Source: Chryseobacterium sp. UBA6632 (GTDB lineage: Bacteria; Bacteroidota; Bacteroidia; Flavobacteriales; Weeksellaceae). From it: a stretch of DNA of 11,838 bases. The first letter of the stretch is position 1. Every line of letters starts with the position of its first letter. The position numbers were made by a program, and so were the translations under genes. Positions 5,473 through 11,838 of this stretch are shown here, piece by piece. The notes beneath the pieces were generated by a model. That model had not been told where the DNA came from. It did no database searches and saw nothing but the letters and a program-made list of their open reading frames with translations. The stretch covers positions 1 through 11,838 of the forward strand of contig DKLU01000237.1 in assembly GCA_002455915.1 (NCBI GenBank), read 5' to 3'.

Positions 5473-5480
5473 TAAATTTG
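5473..5480 (+). promoter_or_regulatory. Promoter -7 element of the reductase-ferredoxin genes
   Basis: TAAATTTG fits the TAnnTTTG consensus, 34 bases before the reductase ATG. The -33 element is not clear. A start near 5487 would give a leader of about 28 bases. Confidence 0.5.
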
Positions 5481-5514
5481 CAGACATACATATTATTAAA
5501 TTATCTTTTATACT

Positions 5515-6570
5515 ATGATAACTACAGATATATTGATTATTGGGGCTGGGCCAACGGGATTGTTTGCTGTTTTTGAAGCAGGTTTGCTAAAAATGAAATG
5601 CCATATTATTGATGCACTTCCTCAACCTGGAGGACAATTGGCAGAATTGTATCCTAAAAAGCCGATTTTTGATATCCCTGGTTATCCATCGGTAAATGCC
5701 GGAGAATTAGTAGATAATTTAATGGAACAGATCAAGCAATTCCAACCTGGATTCACATTGGGAGAAACAGCTGTTTCTTATACCAAAGTTGATGATGAAT
5801 GGTTTGAAGTTGTAACTAATAAAGGAACTGTTCACAGATGTAAAGCGATCGCTATTGCAGGTGGTTTAGGTACTTTTGAACCAAGAAAACCGGCTTTCGA
5901 AAACCTTGCAGATTATGAAGAAAAAGGTCTTGAATATTTTGTAAAAGAGCCTGAGCATTTCAGAGATAAAAAAGTGGTTATCGCCGGAGGTGGAGATTCT
6001 GCGCTTGACTGGAGTATTTTCCTTTCTAATGTAGCAAGTGAAGTGACGTTGATTCACAGAAGAAATGAATTCCGTGGTGCTTTAGATTCTGTTGAAAAAG
6101 TTCAGGAGCTTAAAAATCAAGGAAAAATCAAATTAATCACGCCTGCTGAAGTTACCGGAGTAAAAGGTAACGGAAAAGTAGAAGCTATTACGGTTGCTGT
6201 TGACGGTCAGGATCCTTATGATATGGAAACAGATTATTTCATTCCTTTATTTGGTTTAACTCCAAAATTGGGAGAAATCGGAAACTGGGGATTGAATATC
6301 GAGAAAAACGCAATCGTTGTTAATAACGCTTTAGACTATCAAACAAACATCGATGGAATCTATGCTATCGGTGATATCAATACATATCCAGGGAAATTAA
6401 AACTGATTCTTTGTGGTTTCCACGAAGCGACTTTAATGTGTCAGAGTGTTTACAACAGACTGAATCCTGGTAAAAAATTCGTTTTGAAATATACAACTGT
6501 TAGTGGTGTAGACGGATTCGACGGAAGTAGAAAAGAAGCTGAGAAAGCAGTTGTGAAAAAAATTGACTAA
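5515..6570 (+). CDS. Ferredoxin-NADP reductase, thioredoxin reductase-like (YumC type)
   Basis: FAD enzyme moving electrons between NADPH and ferredoxin. Its 351 residues fit the thioredoxin reductase-like FNR family. The FAD Rossmann motif is GAGPTG (10-15), followed by the PQPGGQL segment (36-42). The NADP Rossmann motif is GGGDSALDW (158-166), with HRR (181-183) placed to bind the 2'-phosphate of NADPH. The second FAD motif is YAIGDI (283-288). The redox CxxC of true thioredoxin reductases is missing: the NADP domain has no Cys pair, which is what marks it as FNR-like. A [2Fe-2S] ferredoxin gene follows 75 bases downstream on the same strand with no terminator between, so the two are probably cotranscribed and functional partners. 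Confidence 0.93.
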   Translation: MITTDILIIGAGPTGLFAVFEAGLLKMKCHIIDALPQPGGQLAELYPKKPIFDIPGYPSVNAGELVDNLMEQIKQFQPGFTLGETAVSYTKVDDEWFEVVTNKGTVHRCKAIAIAGGLGTFEPRKPAFENLADYEEKGLEYFVKEPEHFRDKKVVIAGGGDSALDWSIFLSNVASEVTLIHRRNEFRGALDSVEKVQELKNQGKIKLITPAEVTGVKGNGKVEAITVAVDGQDPYDMETDYFIPLFGLTPKLGEIGNWGLNIEKNAIVVNNALDYQTNIDGIYAIGDINTYPGKLKLILCGFHEATLMCQSVYNRLNPGKKFVLKYTTVSGVDGFDGSRKEAEKAVVKKID

Positions 6571-6645
6571 ATTTGTTGCGGTTGAAGGTGAGTAGTTAAG
6601 AATGACAAATGCCATCAACTACAAACAAATCAACAATCAACAAAA

Positions 6646-6975
6646 ATGAGCGATATAAATATAAAGATCACCGATAGGGAAGGGGTGACTCATGATGTAG
6701 TAGCACCTACGGATATGTCCATGAATTTAATGGAAATTATCCGTTCGTATGAATTGGCAGAAGAAGGAACTATCGGAGTGTGTGGAGGAATGGCGATGTG
6801 CGCGTCTTGTCAGGTTTACGTAATAAATGATCCGGGACTTGAGCCAATGGGTGACGAAGAAGATGCAATGCTTGGCGAAGCTTTCCATGTAAAAGATAAC
6901 AGCAGATTGGGTTGCCAATTGCACATGGTAATGGAAATGGAAGGTCTTGAAGTGGAAATTGCTCCTTATCCTTAG
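6646..6975 (+). CDS. Adrenodoxin-type [2Fe-2S] ferredoxin
   Basis: Small acidic electron carrier of 109 residues, a standard length. The cluster ligands are Cys46, Cys52, Cys55 and Cys90, in the order C-x5-C-x2-C-x34-C, as in adrenodoxin and the ISC-type ferredoxins rather than the plant type. The ligand loop is CGGMAMCASC, and the C-terminal GCQLHM carries the fourth Cys. The acidic surface (DEEDAMLGE, 70-78) is typical of the partner-binding helix. The preceding reductase is the likely electron donor. The final acceptor (iron-sulfur assembly, heme or another oxidase) cannot be read from this window. The gene ends at a strong terminator. Confidence 0.94.
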   Translation: MSDINIKITDREGVTHDVVAPTDMSMNLMEIIRSYELAEEGTIGVCGGMAMCASCQVYVINDPGLEPMGDEEDAMLGEAFHVKDNSRLGCQLHMVMEMEGLEVEIAPYP

Positions 6976-6996
6976 AAAATTTTTAATTTAAAATAT

Positions 6997-7034
6997 AAAA
7001 CTCCTGAAGATTTTTCTTCGGGAGTTTTTTGTTT
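6997..7034 (+). terminator. Terminator after the ferredoxin gene
   Basis: A 14-bp stem (6997-7010 with 7015-7028, one G-T pair) with a TTTT loop runs into a T tract. It overlaps nothing on the minus strand but ends just before the stop of the converging gene, which it may also terminate. Confidence 0.9.
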
Positions 7035-7035
7035 T

Positions 7036-7401
7036 TTAATATGCAATAAAAAAGATGCTTTTACCTTCTGTAAAATTATTAATGAAATTTATCTGAAAAT
7101 AATTCTCCAAGTCTGACTGCTCAGATGGTAAATTGGCCTTTAGATATTTTTTGAATCTGATAACATCGTCTTTTTTGAAATAAAGTATATCATTTTCAAA
7201 ATCTGATGCAAAGTTTTCAGCCTGCTTTCTTATGTAGCCAATATTTTTATAGTAAATCCTGTAATTACCATCATAACTAACTATTTTTTCTCTGTGATTG
7301 TCCAAAAATGATGGATTATGTTTAAATTCCTCTATCAAATGAAAATCAAGTAATTCATCGGTTTGTTCAACTAAAATGCAGTGACAAATATCTAATCCCA
7401 T
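7036..7401 (-). CDS. Hypothetical protein, 121 aa
   Basis: I do not recognise this protein. It begins MGLDICHCILVEQTDE and has no signal peptide or membrane segment, so it is probably cytoplasmic. It is rich in Phe, Tyr, Asn, Asp and Lys, with a mixed alpha-beta look: a strand-like start, a YDGNYRIYYKNIGYIRKQ strand region (43-60) and a helix through FKKYLKANL (83-91). Cys6 and Cys8 are the only cysteines. It converges on the ferredoxin gene and lies 59 bases downstream of the prolyl oligopeptidase gene on the same strand, so it may be cotranscribed with it. Its length and composition fit a real gene, and no other frame here is better. Orphan accessory proteins of this size are sometimes immunity or antitoxin proteins, but nothing visible supports that. 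Confidence 0.7.
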   Translation of the reverse strand: MGLDICHCILVEQTDELLDFHLIEEFKHNPSFLDNHREKIVSYDGNYRIYYKNIGYIRKQAENFASDFENDILYFKKDDVIRFKKYLKANLPSEQSDLENYFQINFINNFTEGKSIFFIAY

Positions 7402-7460
7402 TTTTGAGTTTTACTTTTTTAATCTTTCGCATTAATTATTATAATTGAAAGGCTTCCATT

Positions 7461-9617
7461 TTATTTTTTCGAAGGCTGAAACTTTGGATGCCCTACCTGC
7501 CATAATGCAAAAGAGTAAACATCTGCATATTCTTTAAAAGTAACATCTAAATCGCTCGTAAAGTGCCCATTCTCGTAATTAGCATACAATAGAATAGGTT
7601 TTCCGGAAGCCGAATTATTCTGTAAAATAGCAGCAAATTTTCCAGGCATCCAAGGCACAATTCTAGAGTCATTCATTCCTGTTGTTACAATTACAGCAGG
7701 ATATTTTACACCTTTTTTTACCTTAGTTTGAGCATCCATTTCTATCAAATTTTTGGTGTCTTCTTCATTTTTAAGAGTTCCCATTTCCGGAATCTGATTA
7801 GGGCCATTAGCTGTTATTTCAGATCTTAGAGTATTAGTCATACCAACTTCGGGGATTGCTACTGCAAATAAATCTGGTCTTTCTGTAATGGCTCGCCCAA
7901 TGAGAACACCTCCCATACTTCCTCCGTTTCCGATTAATTTGGAAGGAGAAGTATATTTTTGATTAACTAAATATTCTGAGCAAGCAATAAAATCTTTCCA
8001 AGTATTGGGCTTTGTCGCTTTCATTCCTCCCTGATGCCATTTTTCACCTTTTTCACCACCGCCTCTTACGTGAGCAATGGCAAGAACAACTCCTTGTTCC
8101 AATAAAACAGAAAGTCTTGTGGAGAAACGAGGTTCATTTGATATTCCATAACCTCCATATCCTGTAATGAAAGCCGGACTGCTACCATCCATTTTCATAT
8201 TTTTAGGATAAATAATAGAAAGCGGAACCATTGTCCCGTCATGGCTTTTTACTTCAACTTCTTTTACCGTGTAAAGTTTACTGTAATCAGGAAAATTTGT
8301 TTCAGAATTAAGGTATTTACTTTTTTTAGTATTTTCTTTTTCAGGGTTATACTCGTAAGTTGTAAGAGGAGTCAGCCAATTTACATTAGTACAGTAAATA
8401 TTGTCATTTTCTCTTTGATTGAGCGAAAATGTTTTGTTCACTCCGGTTGGAAAGTCTATTTTTTTGCCTTTCAAGGTATTAATATTTATCTGATACTTGT
8501 CTCTCACAATACCGTCTCCTAGCGAATAATATAAATAATTTTTAGAATTTTGAATACTCTTTATTACTTTATCTCTACTTTCTGGAACGATTATTTTAGC
8601 ATTCTTAAAGTCAGGATTTGCCAAACTTGTTAAAGCTATTTTATAATTAGGTTCTTCTTTATGAGTTAGTAAAAAGAGTTGATCATCTGAGATAAATACA
8701 TCAGTAATATCATCCGAAGTTTTTACAATCTGTCTCCACTTTATTTTTTTGTTTTTTAATTCTGAATAAGGTGCAACAAAAATTGGATGTTCTGATTTTA
8801 CAGAGCCTAATTTAACTATAATATTTTTATAATCATCAGTAAAATAAATCATTGGAAATTGCTCTGTTAAAGAGTTCAGTTCAGGATAATCTTCTCTTGA
8901 TGCTAATATTTTATCTGTTTTTGAGTCAGTTCCAATCACATGAAGCATTGCTTTCATTTCTTTTAAAAGCATATTACTGTTAGGATCAGCTGTGCTCATT
9001 TTTGTATAAATAAGCGCTTTATCATCTTGTGTAAACTCAAAAGAAAATTCACTCCAAATAGGACCAATTTCATCATTGAGTAACTTTTTAGATGCAAGGT
9101 CTAAAATTCTTAGATAACAAATTTCTCCACCTGATTTGGAGAATAGAATGGCAACTTTATCGGCTTTTGAATCAATTACAAAATTGGTGATTTGTGTATT
9201 TTTACCTAAAGTTTCAGGATCAAAAATCAATATTTCTTTTCCTGTTAAAAGATCTCTTGAATAAAGTTTGGATAGATTTTCGCTCTTTTTAGTTTTAGAA
9301 TAAAAGTATGTATTTTCTCTTTGGTATATTGCATCGAAAGAATCACCATTCATATTTTGAACTTCTTTCATTCTTTTGAAAAGATCCTCACGATGCGGAA
9401 TTTTATCGATTATGCTATGACTAAAATCTGATTGTGATTTGAACCATTTCTGAACTTCAGGATCTTTTATATCCTCCAGCCATCGGTAATTGTCGGTAAT
9501 TTTTATTCCAAAATAATTGTCGACAACTGCTTTTTCAGGAGTTGCGGGATAATTATACTGAGCATAAATTATTTGATTTAAAAATAATCCTGCTACTAAG
9601 AAAATATTTTTCATCAT
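7461..9617 (-). CDS. Secreted prolyl oligopeptidase family serine peptidase (S9A)
   Basis: 718-residue S9A peptidase that hydrolyses peptides, classically after proline. Residues 1-19 are a signal peptide (MMKNIFLVAGLFLNQIIYA), so it acts in the periplasm or outside, as do the known flavobacterial prolyl endopeptidases. The N-terminal anchor YPATPEKAVVDNYFG is typical. A beta-propeller domain covers about 80-445 and the alpha/beta hydrolase domain about 450-718. The catalytic triad is Ser567 (GNGGSMGG), Asp650 (GMNDSRIVPW) and His685 (NYENGHFTS). The GGSxGG position has Met where prolyl endopeptidases usually have Asn, so strict proline specificity is not assured. Both adjacent ATG codons (9617, 9614) are possible starts. 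The promoter lies at the edge of the upstream LOG gene. Confidence 0.93.
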   Translation of the reverse strand: MMKNIFLVAGLFLNQIIYAQYNYPATPEKAVVDNYFGIKITDNYRWLEDIKDPEVQKWFKSQSDFSHSIIDKIPHREDLFKRMKEVQNMNGDSFDAIYQRENTYFYSKTKKSENLSKLYSRDLLTGKEILIFDPETLGKNTQITNFVIDSKADKVAILFSKSGGEICYLRILDLASKKLLNDEIGPIWSEFSFEFTQDDKALIYTKMSTADPNSNMLLKEMKAMLHVIGTDSKTDKILASREDYPELNSLTEQFPMIYFTDDYKNIIVKLGSVKSEHPIFVAPYSELKNKKIKWRQIVKTSDDITDVFISDDQLFLLTHKEEPNYKIALTSLANPDFKNAKIIVPESRDKVIKSIQNSKNYLYYSLGDGIVRDKYQININTLKGKKIDFPTGVNKTFSLNQRENDNIYCTNVNWLTPLTTYEYNPEKENTKKSKYLNSETNFPDYSKLYTVKEVEVKSHDGTMVPLSIIYPKNMKMDGSSPAFITGYGGYGISNEPRFSTRLSVLLEQGVVLAIAHVRGGGEKGEKWHQGGMKATKPNTWKDFIACSEYLVNQKYTSPSKLIGNGGSMGGVLIGRAITERPDLFAVAIPEVGMTNTLRSEITANGPNQIPEMGTLKNEEDTKNLIEMDAQTKVKKGVKYPAVIVTTGMNDSRIVPWMPGKFAAILQNNSASGKPILLYANYENGHFTSDLDVTFKEYADVYSFALWQVGHPKFQPSKK

Positions 9618-9651
9618 TGTAATTTTTTTTGTGTAATAAATCTTAATAATA

Positions 9652-9659
9652 CAAATGTA
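9652..9659 (-). promoter_or_regulatory. Promoter -7 element of the peptidase gene
   Basis: On the minus strand TACATTTG fits TAnnTTTG and is followed by GTATTATT, with a leader of about 28 bases before the ATG. It lies directly after the LOG gene stop, so any -33 contact falls in the LOG coding region. Confidence 0.5.
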
Positions 9660-10241
9660 CTAAACTTCCTCTTTCGAAATCCATTTCCCAACCGTTGGAG
9701 CCTCATAATTTTTCATCATATTCAATAATTCATCAATATCATTACTAATCAACAGCATATCTCGGTTAACGTGTTTTAAAAATCCTTTATCAACCATCGT
9801 TTGTACCAGCTTAATCAAATCATCATAAAATTCGTCGATATTCAAAATTGCGATTGGTTTTTTATGAAGCCCAAGTTGCGCCCATGTGATCATTTCGAAA
9901 AACTCTTCCAATGTTCCGTAGCCGCCGGGAAGAACGATCACACCGTCGCAAAGTTCATTCATTTTAGTTTTTCTTTCGTGCATGGTTTCAACCAAGATTA
10001 GTTCAGTCAGCTCTTTGTGAGCAATTTCTTTTGATTTTAAAAAGTGGGGGAGAACACCGACCACTTTTCCGCCAGTATTTAAGGAACCATCTGCGACTGC
10101 GCCCATCAAACCGACATCTGCTCCGCCGTAAATTAATTGAATATTTTGTTTTGCTAAAGTCTCTCCAAGCAAAGTCGCCTGTTCTTTATATATTTCGTCC
10201 GAACCAAAACTTGATCCGCAGAATACGGTGATGCTTTTCAT
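9660..10241 (-). CDS. LOG family protein (TIGR00730), nucleoside monophosphate phosphoribohydrolase
   Basis: 193-residue LOG-family protein, full length. Characterised members cleave the N-glycosidic bond of nucleoside 5'-monophosphates; in plants and some bacteria this releases active cytokinins, while in other bacteria the physiological substrate is uncertain. The signature PGGYGTLEE is at 105-113, the earlier YGGADVGLMGAVAD is at 38-51, and MHERKTKM (87-94) supplies the conserved Arg and Lys. The fold is a single Rossmann-like domain, cytoplasmic. It begins 21 bases after the repaired end of the toxin gene on the same strand, so it may have been cotranscribed with the toxin-antitoxin pair. 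It has no visible promoter of its own. Confidence 0.93.
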   Translation of the reverse strand: MKSITVFCGSSFGSDEIYKEQATLLGETLAKQNIQLIYGGADVGLMGAVADGSLNTGGKVVGVLPHFLKSKEIAHKELTELILVETMHERKTKMNELCDGVIVLPGGYGTLEEFFEMITWAQLGLHKKPIAILNIDEFYDDLIKLVQTMVDKGFLKHVNRDMLLISNDIDELLNMMKNYEAPTVGKWISKEEV

Positions 10242-10262
10242 TATTAAATGATAAAAATTAGG

Positions 10263-10561
10263 TTAAAATTTTCTCTTTTGAGGAGATCGTCTGTTTGAAA
10301 AGAAAGATAAGATTTCAATATTTCCTTTTCTTACACGATAAACATGGTATTGAATTCGAGAATGACTGCTTTATGAATGTTTTTGCCCTCGGATTTTGGA
10401 AAAATGTTAGGATTTTTAGAAATAATTTCTGTAATACTTTCAAGTTTATGAACGAGTTTCTTGATTTCTTTATCTGTAAAATTATTTTGAAGATATTCTA
10501 TTGCTTGCTCTAATTCACTTAAAGTATTGGGCGTCCAGAAAATATTATAAATATTTTTCAT
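10263..10561 (-). pseudogene. RelE/ParE-type toxin gene, frameshifted near the C-terminus
   Basis: As read, the frame gives 76 residues (MKNIYNIFWTPNT...) ending EFNTMFIV at a TAA at 10331-10333. RelE/ParE toxins need the C-terminal strands. Those residues are present in the next frame: YRVRKGNIEI, then LSFFSNRRSPQKRKF and a stop at 10263-10265. Adding one T to the TTT after ATG (minus strand, near 10341) restores a normal toxin of about 99 residues. Family hallmarks are the N-terminal W-T-P, the helical ELEQAIEYLQNNF, NPNIFPKSEGKNIHKAV and the final NRRxP. As the sequence stands, the C-terminal region expected to carry catalytic or target-binding residues is lost, so the toxin is probably dead unless the base is a sequencing error. 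It overlaps the end of the antitoxin gene by 17 bases. Confidence 0.82.
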
Positions 10562-10779
10562 ATAATTTTCTGGCTTCGGAATGAGGTTTTAATTCATCAT
10601 TATCTGCTTCAGATATTCCTTTTTCGATGGATTTTTTTTTCTTCTTCGGAAACAGAATCCCACCAATCTTTTGTTTCTTCTTTTCTGAACTGAATTAATT
10701 TTTTAATAATAGAAGTATCCTCCAATGTTGATAACCATTGAATTAATTCAAGCTTTTCATTAAGAGTCTGTGTGTTCAT
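10545..10779 (-). pseudogene. Cognate antitoxin gene, frameshifted at an A9 run
   Basis: From the ATG at 10777-10779 the frame starts MNTQTLNEKLELIQWLSTLE and continues through KDWWDSVSEEEKK. It then shifts at nine As (minus strand, + positions 10632-10640) and stops at 10609 after 56 residues. With eight As the frame continues SIEKGISEADNDELKPHSEARKLYEKYL (split here as SIEKGISEADNDELK and PHSEARKLYEKYL) to a TAA at 10545-10547, 77 residues in all. That matches the small helical antitoxins found before RelE-type toxins in Bacteroidota, whose C-terminal part binds the toxin. Slippage at the A9 run could restore some full-length protein. Overlap with the toxin start indicates coupling. Confidence 0.75.
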
Positions 10780-10796
10780 AACTTGTATTATTTATT

Positions 10797-10804
10797 CAAA
10801 TGTA
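10797..10804 (-). promoter_or_regulatory. Promoter -7 element of the toxin-antitoxin genes
   Basis: On the minus strand TACATTTG, 17 bases before the antitoxin ATG, matches TAnnTTTG and is identical to the element before the peptidase gene. No clear -33 element. The start site would fall within a few bases of the ATG, giving a very short leader. Confidence 0.4.
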
Positions 10805-10835
10805 TAAATTTTATATTAAAAATAAGATTGATTTA

Positions 10836-10874
10836 AAACTAAAAATCTCCAAAATCAAAACGATTTTGGAGATT
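10836..10874 (-). terminator. Terminator of the dipeptidase gene
   Basis: AATCTCCAAAATC (10844-10856) pairs perfectly over 13 bp with 10862-10874 around a 5-base loop. On the minus strand it is followed by TTTAGTTTT. It lies 21 bases after the dipeptidase stop and isolates that gene from the toxin-antitoxin pair. Confidence 0.88.
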
Positions 10875-10895
10875 CCATATAGCAATTTTACAATT

Positions 10896-11838
10896 TTATT
10901 TTTGAGGAATATTTGCTAAAATATCTTTTGTAAATGTCCAGAATTTCTGAGTTGAAGAAATATTCGCTTTTTCATCCGGAGAGTGCGCCCCACGAATGGT
11001 TGGTCCGAAACTTACCATTTCCATTTCAGGATAATTTGCTCCGATGATTCCGCATTCTAAACCTGCGTGACAAGCTACAACGTGAGGTTTTTCGTTAAAC
11101 TTTTCAGTATAGATTTTCTCCATCAGCTGAACAATTTCAGAACCTGGTTTTGGTTTCCAACCTGGATAGGAACCACTGAAAACTGTATTCATTCCAGCCA
11201 ATTCTGCAACAGATTTCAATTGTTCCGCAACTGAATCTTTTGATGAATCTACAGATGATCTTGAAAGGTTTAAAATTTTCAAACCACCTTCTTTTAATTC
11301 AACTCTTGCTACATTATTTGATGATTCTACCAAATCTTTTACATCCGGACTCATTCTGTAAACTCCGTTGTGAAGAGATTTTAACGTCAAAATAATTTTC
11401 TTTGAATCTGCTTCAGAAATTGCTTTATCAGAAGACGTTGCATTTTCAATATTGATTTGAAGATTTGGTTCTACGCTTGCAAATTCTTCTAAAATTTTCT
11501 TTTTAAGTCCGTTAGTCAATTCTTCAATAAATTCCTGAGCATTTCTCACAGAAGCAATGGCAACACCTTCTCTTGGAATGGCATTTCTCAATCCGCCTCC
11601 GTCAATAGAAATTAGTTGAATATTTTCTTTTTCCAATGCTTTATAAAGAAGTCTTCCTAAGATTACATTCGCATTTCCGAAACCTTTGTGGATATCCATT
11701 CCGGAGTGTCCACCTTGAAGACCTTTCACTTCAAATCTTACAACTTGTCCGTTAGCAGCTTCTGTTTCGTAGTTTTGAGAAATCGTAACATCAATTCCAC
11801 CTGCACAACCGATATCGATTTCATCATCTTCTTCGGTT
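10896..11838 (-). CDS. pepD: Aminoacyl-histidine dipeptidase (M20 family), 5'-truncated by window edge
   Basis: C-terminal 313 residues of a PepD-type M20 metallodipeptidase, which splits dipeptides such as Xaa-His in the cytoplasm. The frame is open to the window edge at 11837 and begins TEEDDEIDIGCAGGID, the conserved block after the catalytic metal site, so the GTG at 11727-11729 is not a start. The family length is about 480 residues, so roughly 170 residues carrying most metal ligands lie outside. Visible features are the lid-domain entrance GLQGGHSGMDIHKG, the GLRNAIPREG segment, CHAGLECGI, and GPTIRGAHSPDEK near the C-terminus with the late metal-binding His. All family landmarks in this part are intact. 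Confidence 0.95.
   Translation of the reverse strand, partial: TEEDDEIDIGCAGGIDVTISQNYETEAANGQVVRFEVKGLQGGHSGMDIHKGFGNANVILGRLLYKALEKENIQLISIDGGGLRNAIPREGVAIASVRNAQEFIEELTNGLKKKILEEFASVEPNLQINIENATSSDKAISEADSKKIILTLKSLHNGVYRMSPDVKDLVESSNNVARVELKEGGLKILNLSRSSVDSSKDSVAEQLKSVAELAGMNTVFSGSYPGWKPKPGSEIVQLMEKIYTEKFNEKPHVVACHAGLECGIIGANYPEMEMVSFGPTIRGAHSPDEKANISSTQKFWTFTKDILANIPQK

Noticed and set aside
10295..10513. 72-codon plus-strand frame antisense to the toxin
   Set aside because: The minus-strand toxin reading gives clear family residues on both sides of the frameshift; this frame is its shadow.
11729..11729. GTG at 11727-11729 as the dipeptidase start
   Set aside because: Residues upstream (CAGGID, then FEVKGLQGGHSG) are conserved PepD sequence, so the gene continues beyond the window.

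Overview
The window comes from a low-GC Bacteroidota chromosome, most likely a flavobacterium of the Chryseobacterium/Weeksellaceae kind. The protein families support this: a flavobacterial-type PheS, a DUF3108 protein, a secreted S9A prolyl oligopeptidase and a YumC-like ferredoxin reductase. So do TAnnTTTG-type -7 promoter elements, A-rich leaders with little Shine-Dalgarno sequence, and frequent hairpin-plus-T terminators. The genus is inferred from family resemblance, not demonstrated.

Layout. 1-896 (+) is the 3' part of pheS, closed by a strong terminator. 984-3343 (+) is a two-gene operon: a membrane histidine kinase and, through an ATGA overlap, a LuxR/NarL-type response regulator. 3344-4596 has no conventional gene. 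Its first 990 bases are an ordered array of four small promoter-to-terminator cassettes in an A-B-A-B arrangement. Each holds a 12-16 codon reading frame starting ATGATG or ATGACG; three of the four encode a peptide with the core K-K/E-N-Y-F. The rest is AT-rich spacer with inverted repeats and terminators. 4597-5367 (-) is an exported DUF3108 protein. Divergent from it, 5515-6975 (+) holds a ferredoxin-NADP reductase and an adrenodoxin-type [2Fe-2S] ferredoxin. From 7036 to the end everything is on the minus strand: an unrecognised 121-residue protein, a secreted prolyl oligopeptidase, a LOG-family phosphoribohydrolase, a RelE/ParE-type toxin-antitoxin pair in which both genes carry single-base frameshifts, and the C-terminal two thirds of a PepD-type aminoacyl-histidine dipeptidase.

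How the parts work together. The reductase and ferredoxin form a plausible NADPH-to-ferredoxin electron-transfer pair. The kinase has a sensor region of roughly 260 residues outside the membrane, and its gene and the regulator gene are followed on the same strand by the cassette array. Three of the four cassettes carry the same dyad-like element just upstream of the promoter region. A testable idea is that the regulator controls the cassettes, and that the cassette products (short cationic peptides or small RNAs) act with the kinase. This is inference from arrangement only. The array is the least explained and most interesting part of the window; the doubly frameshifted toxin-antitoxin pair is second.
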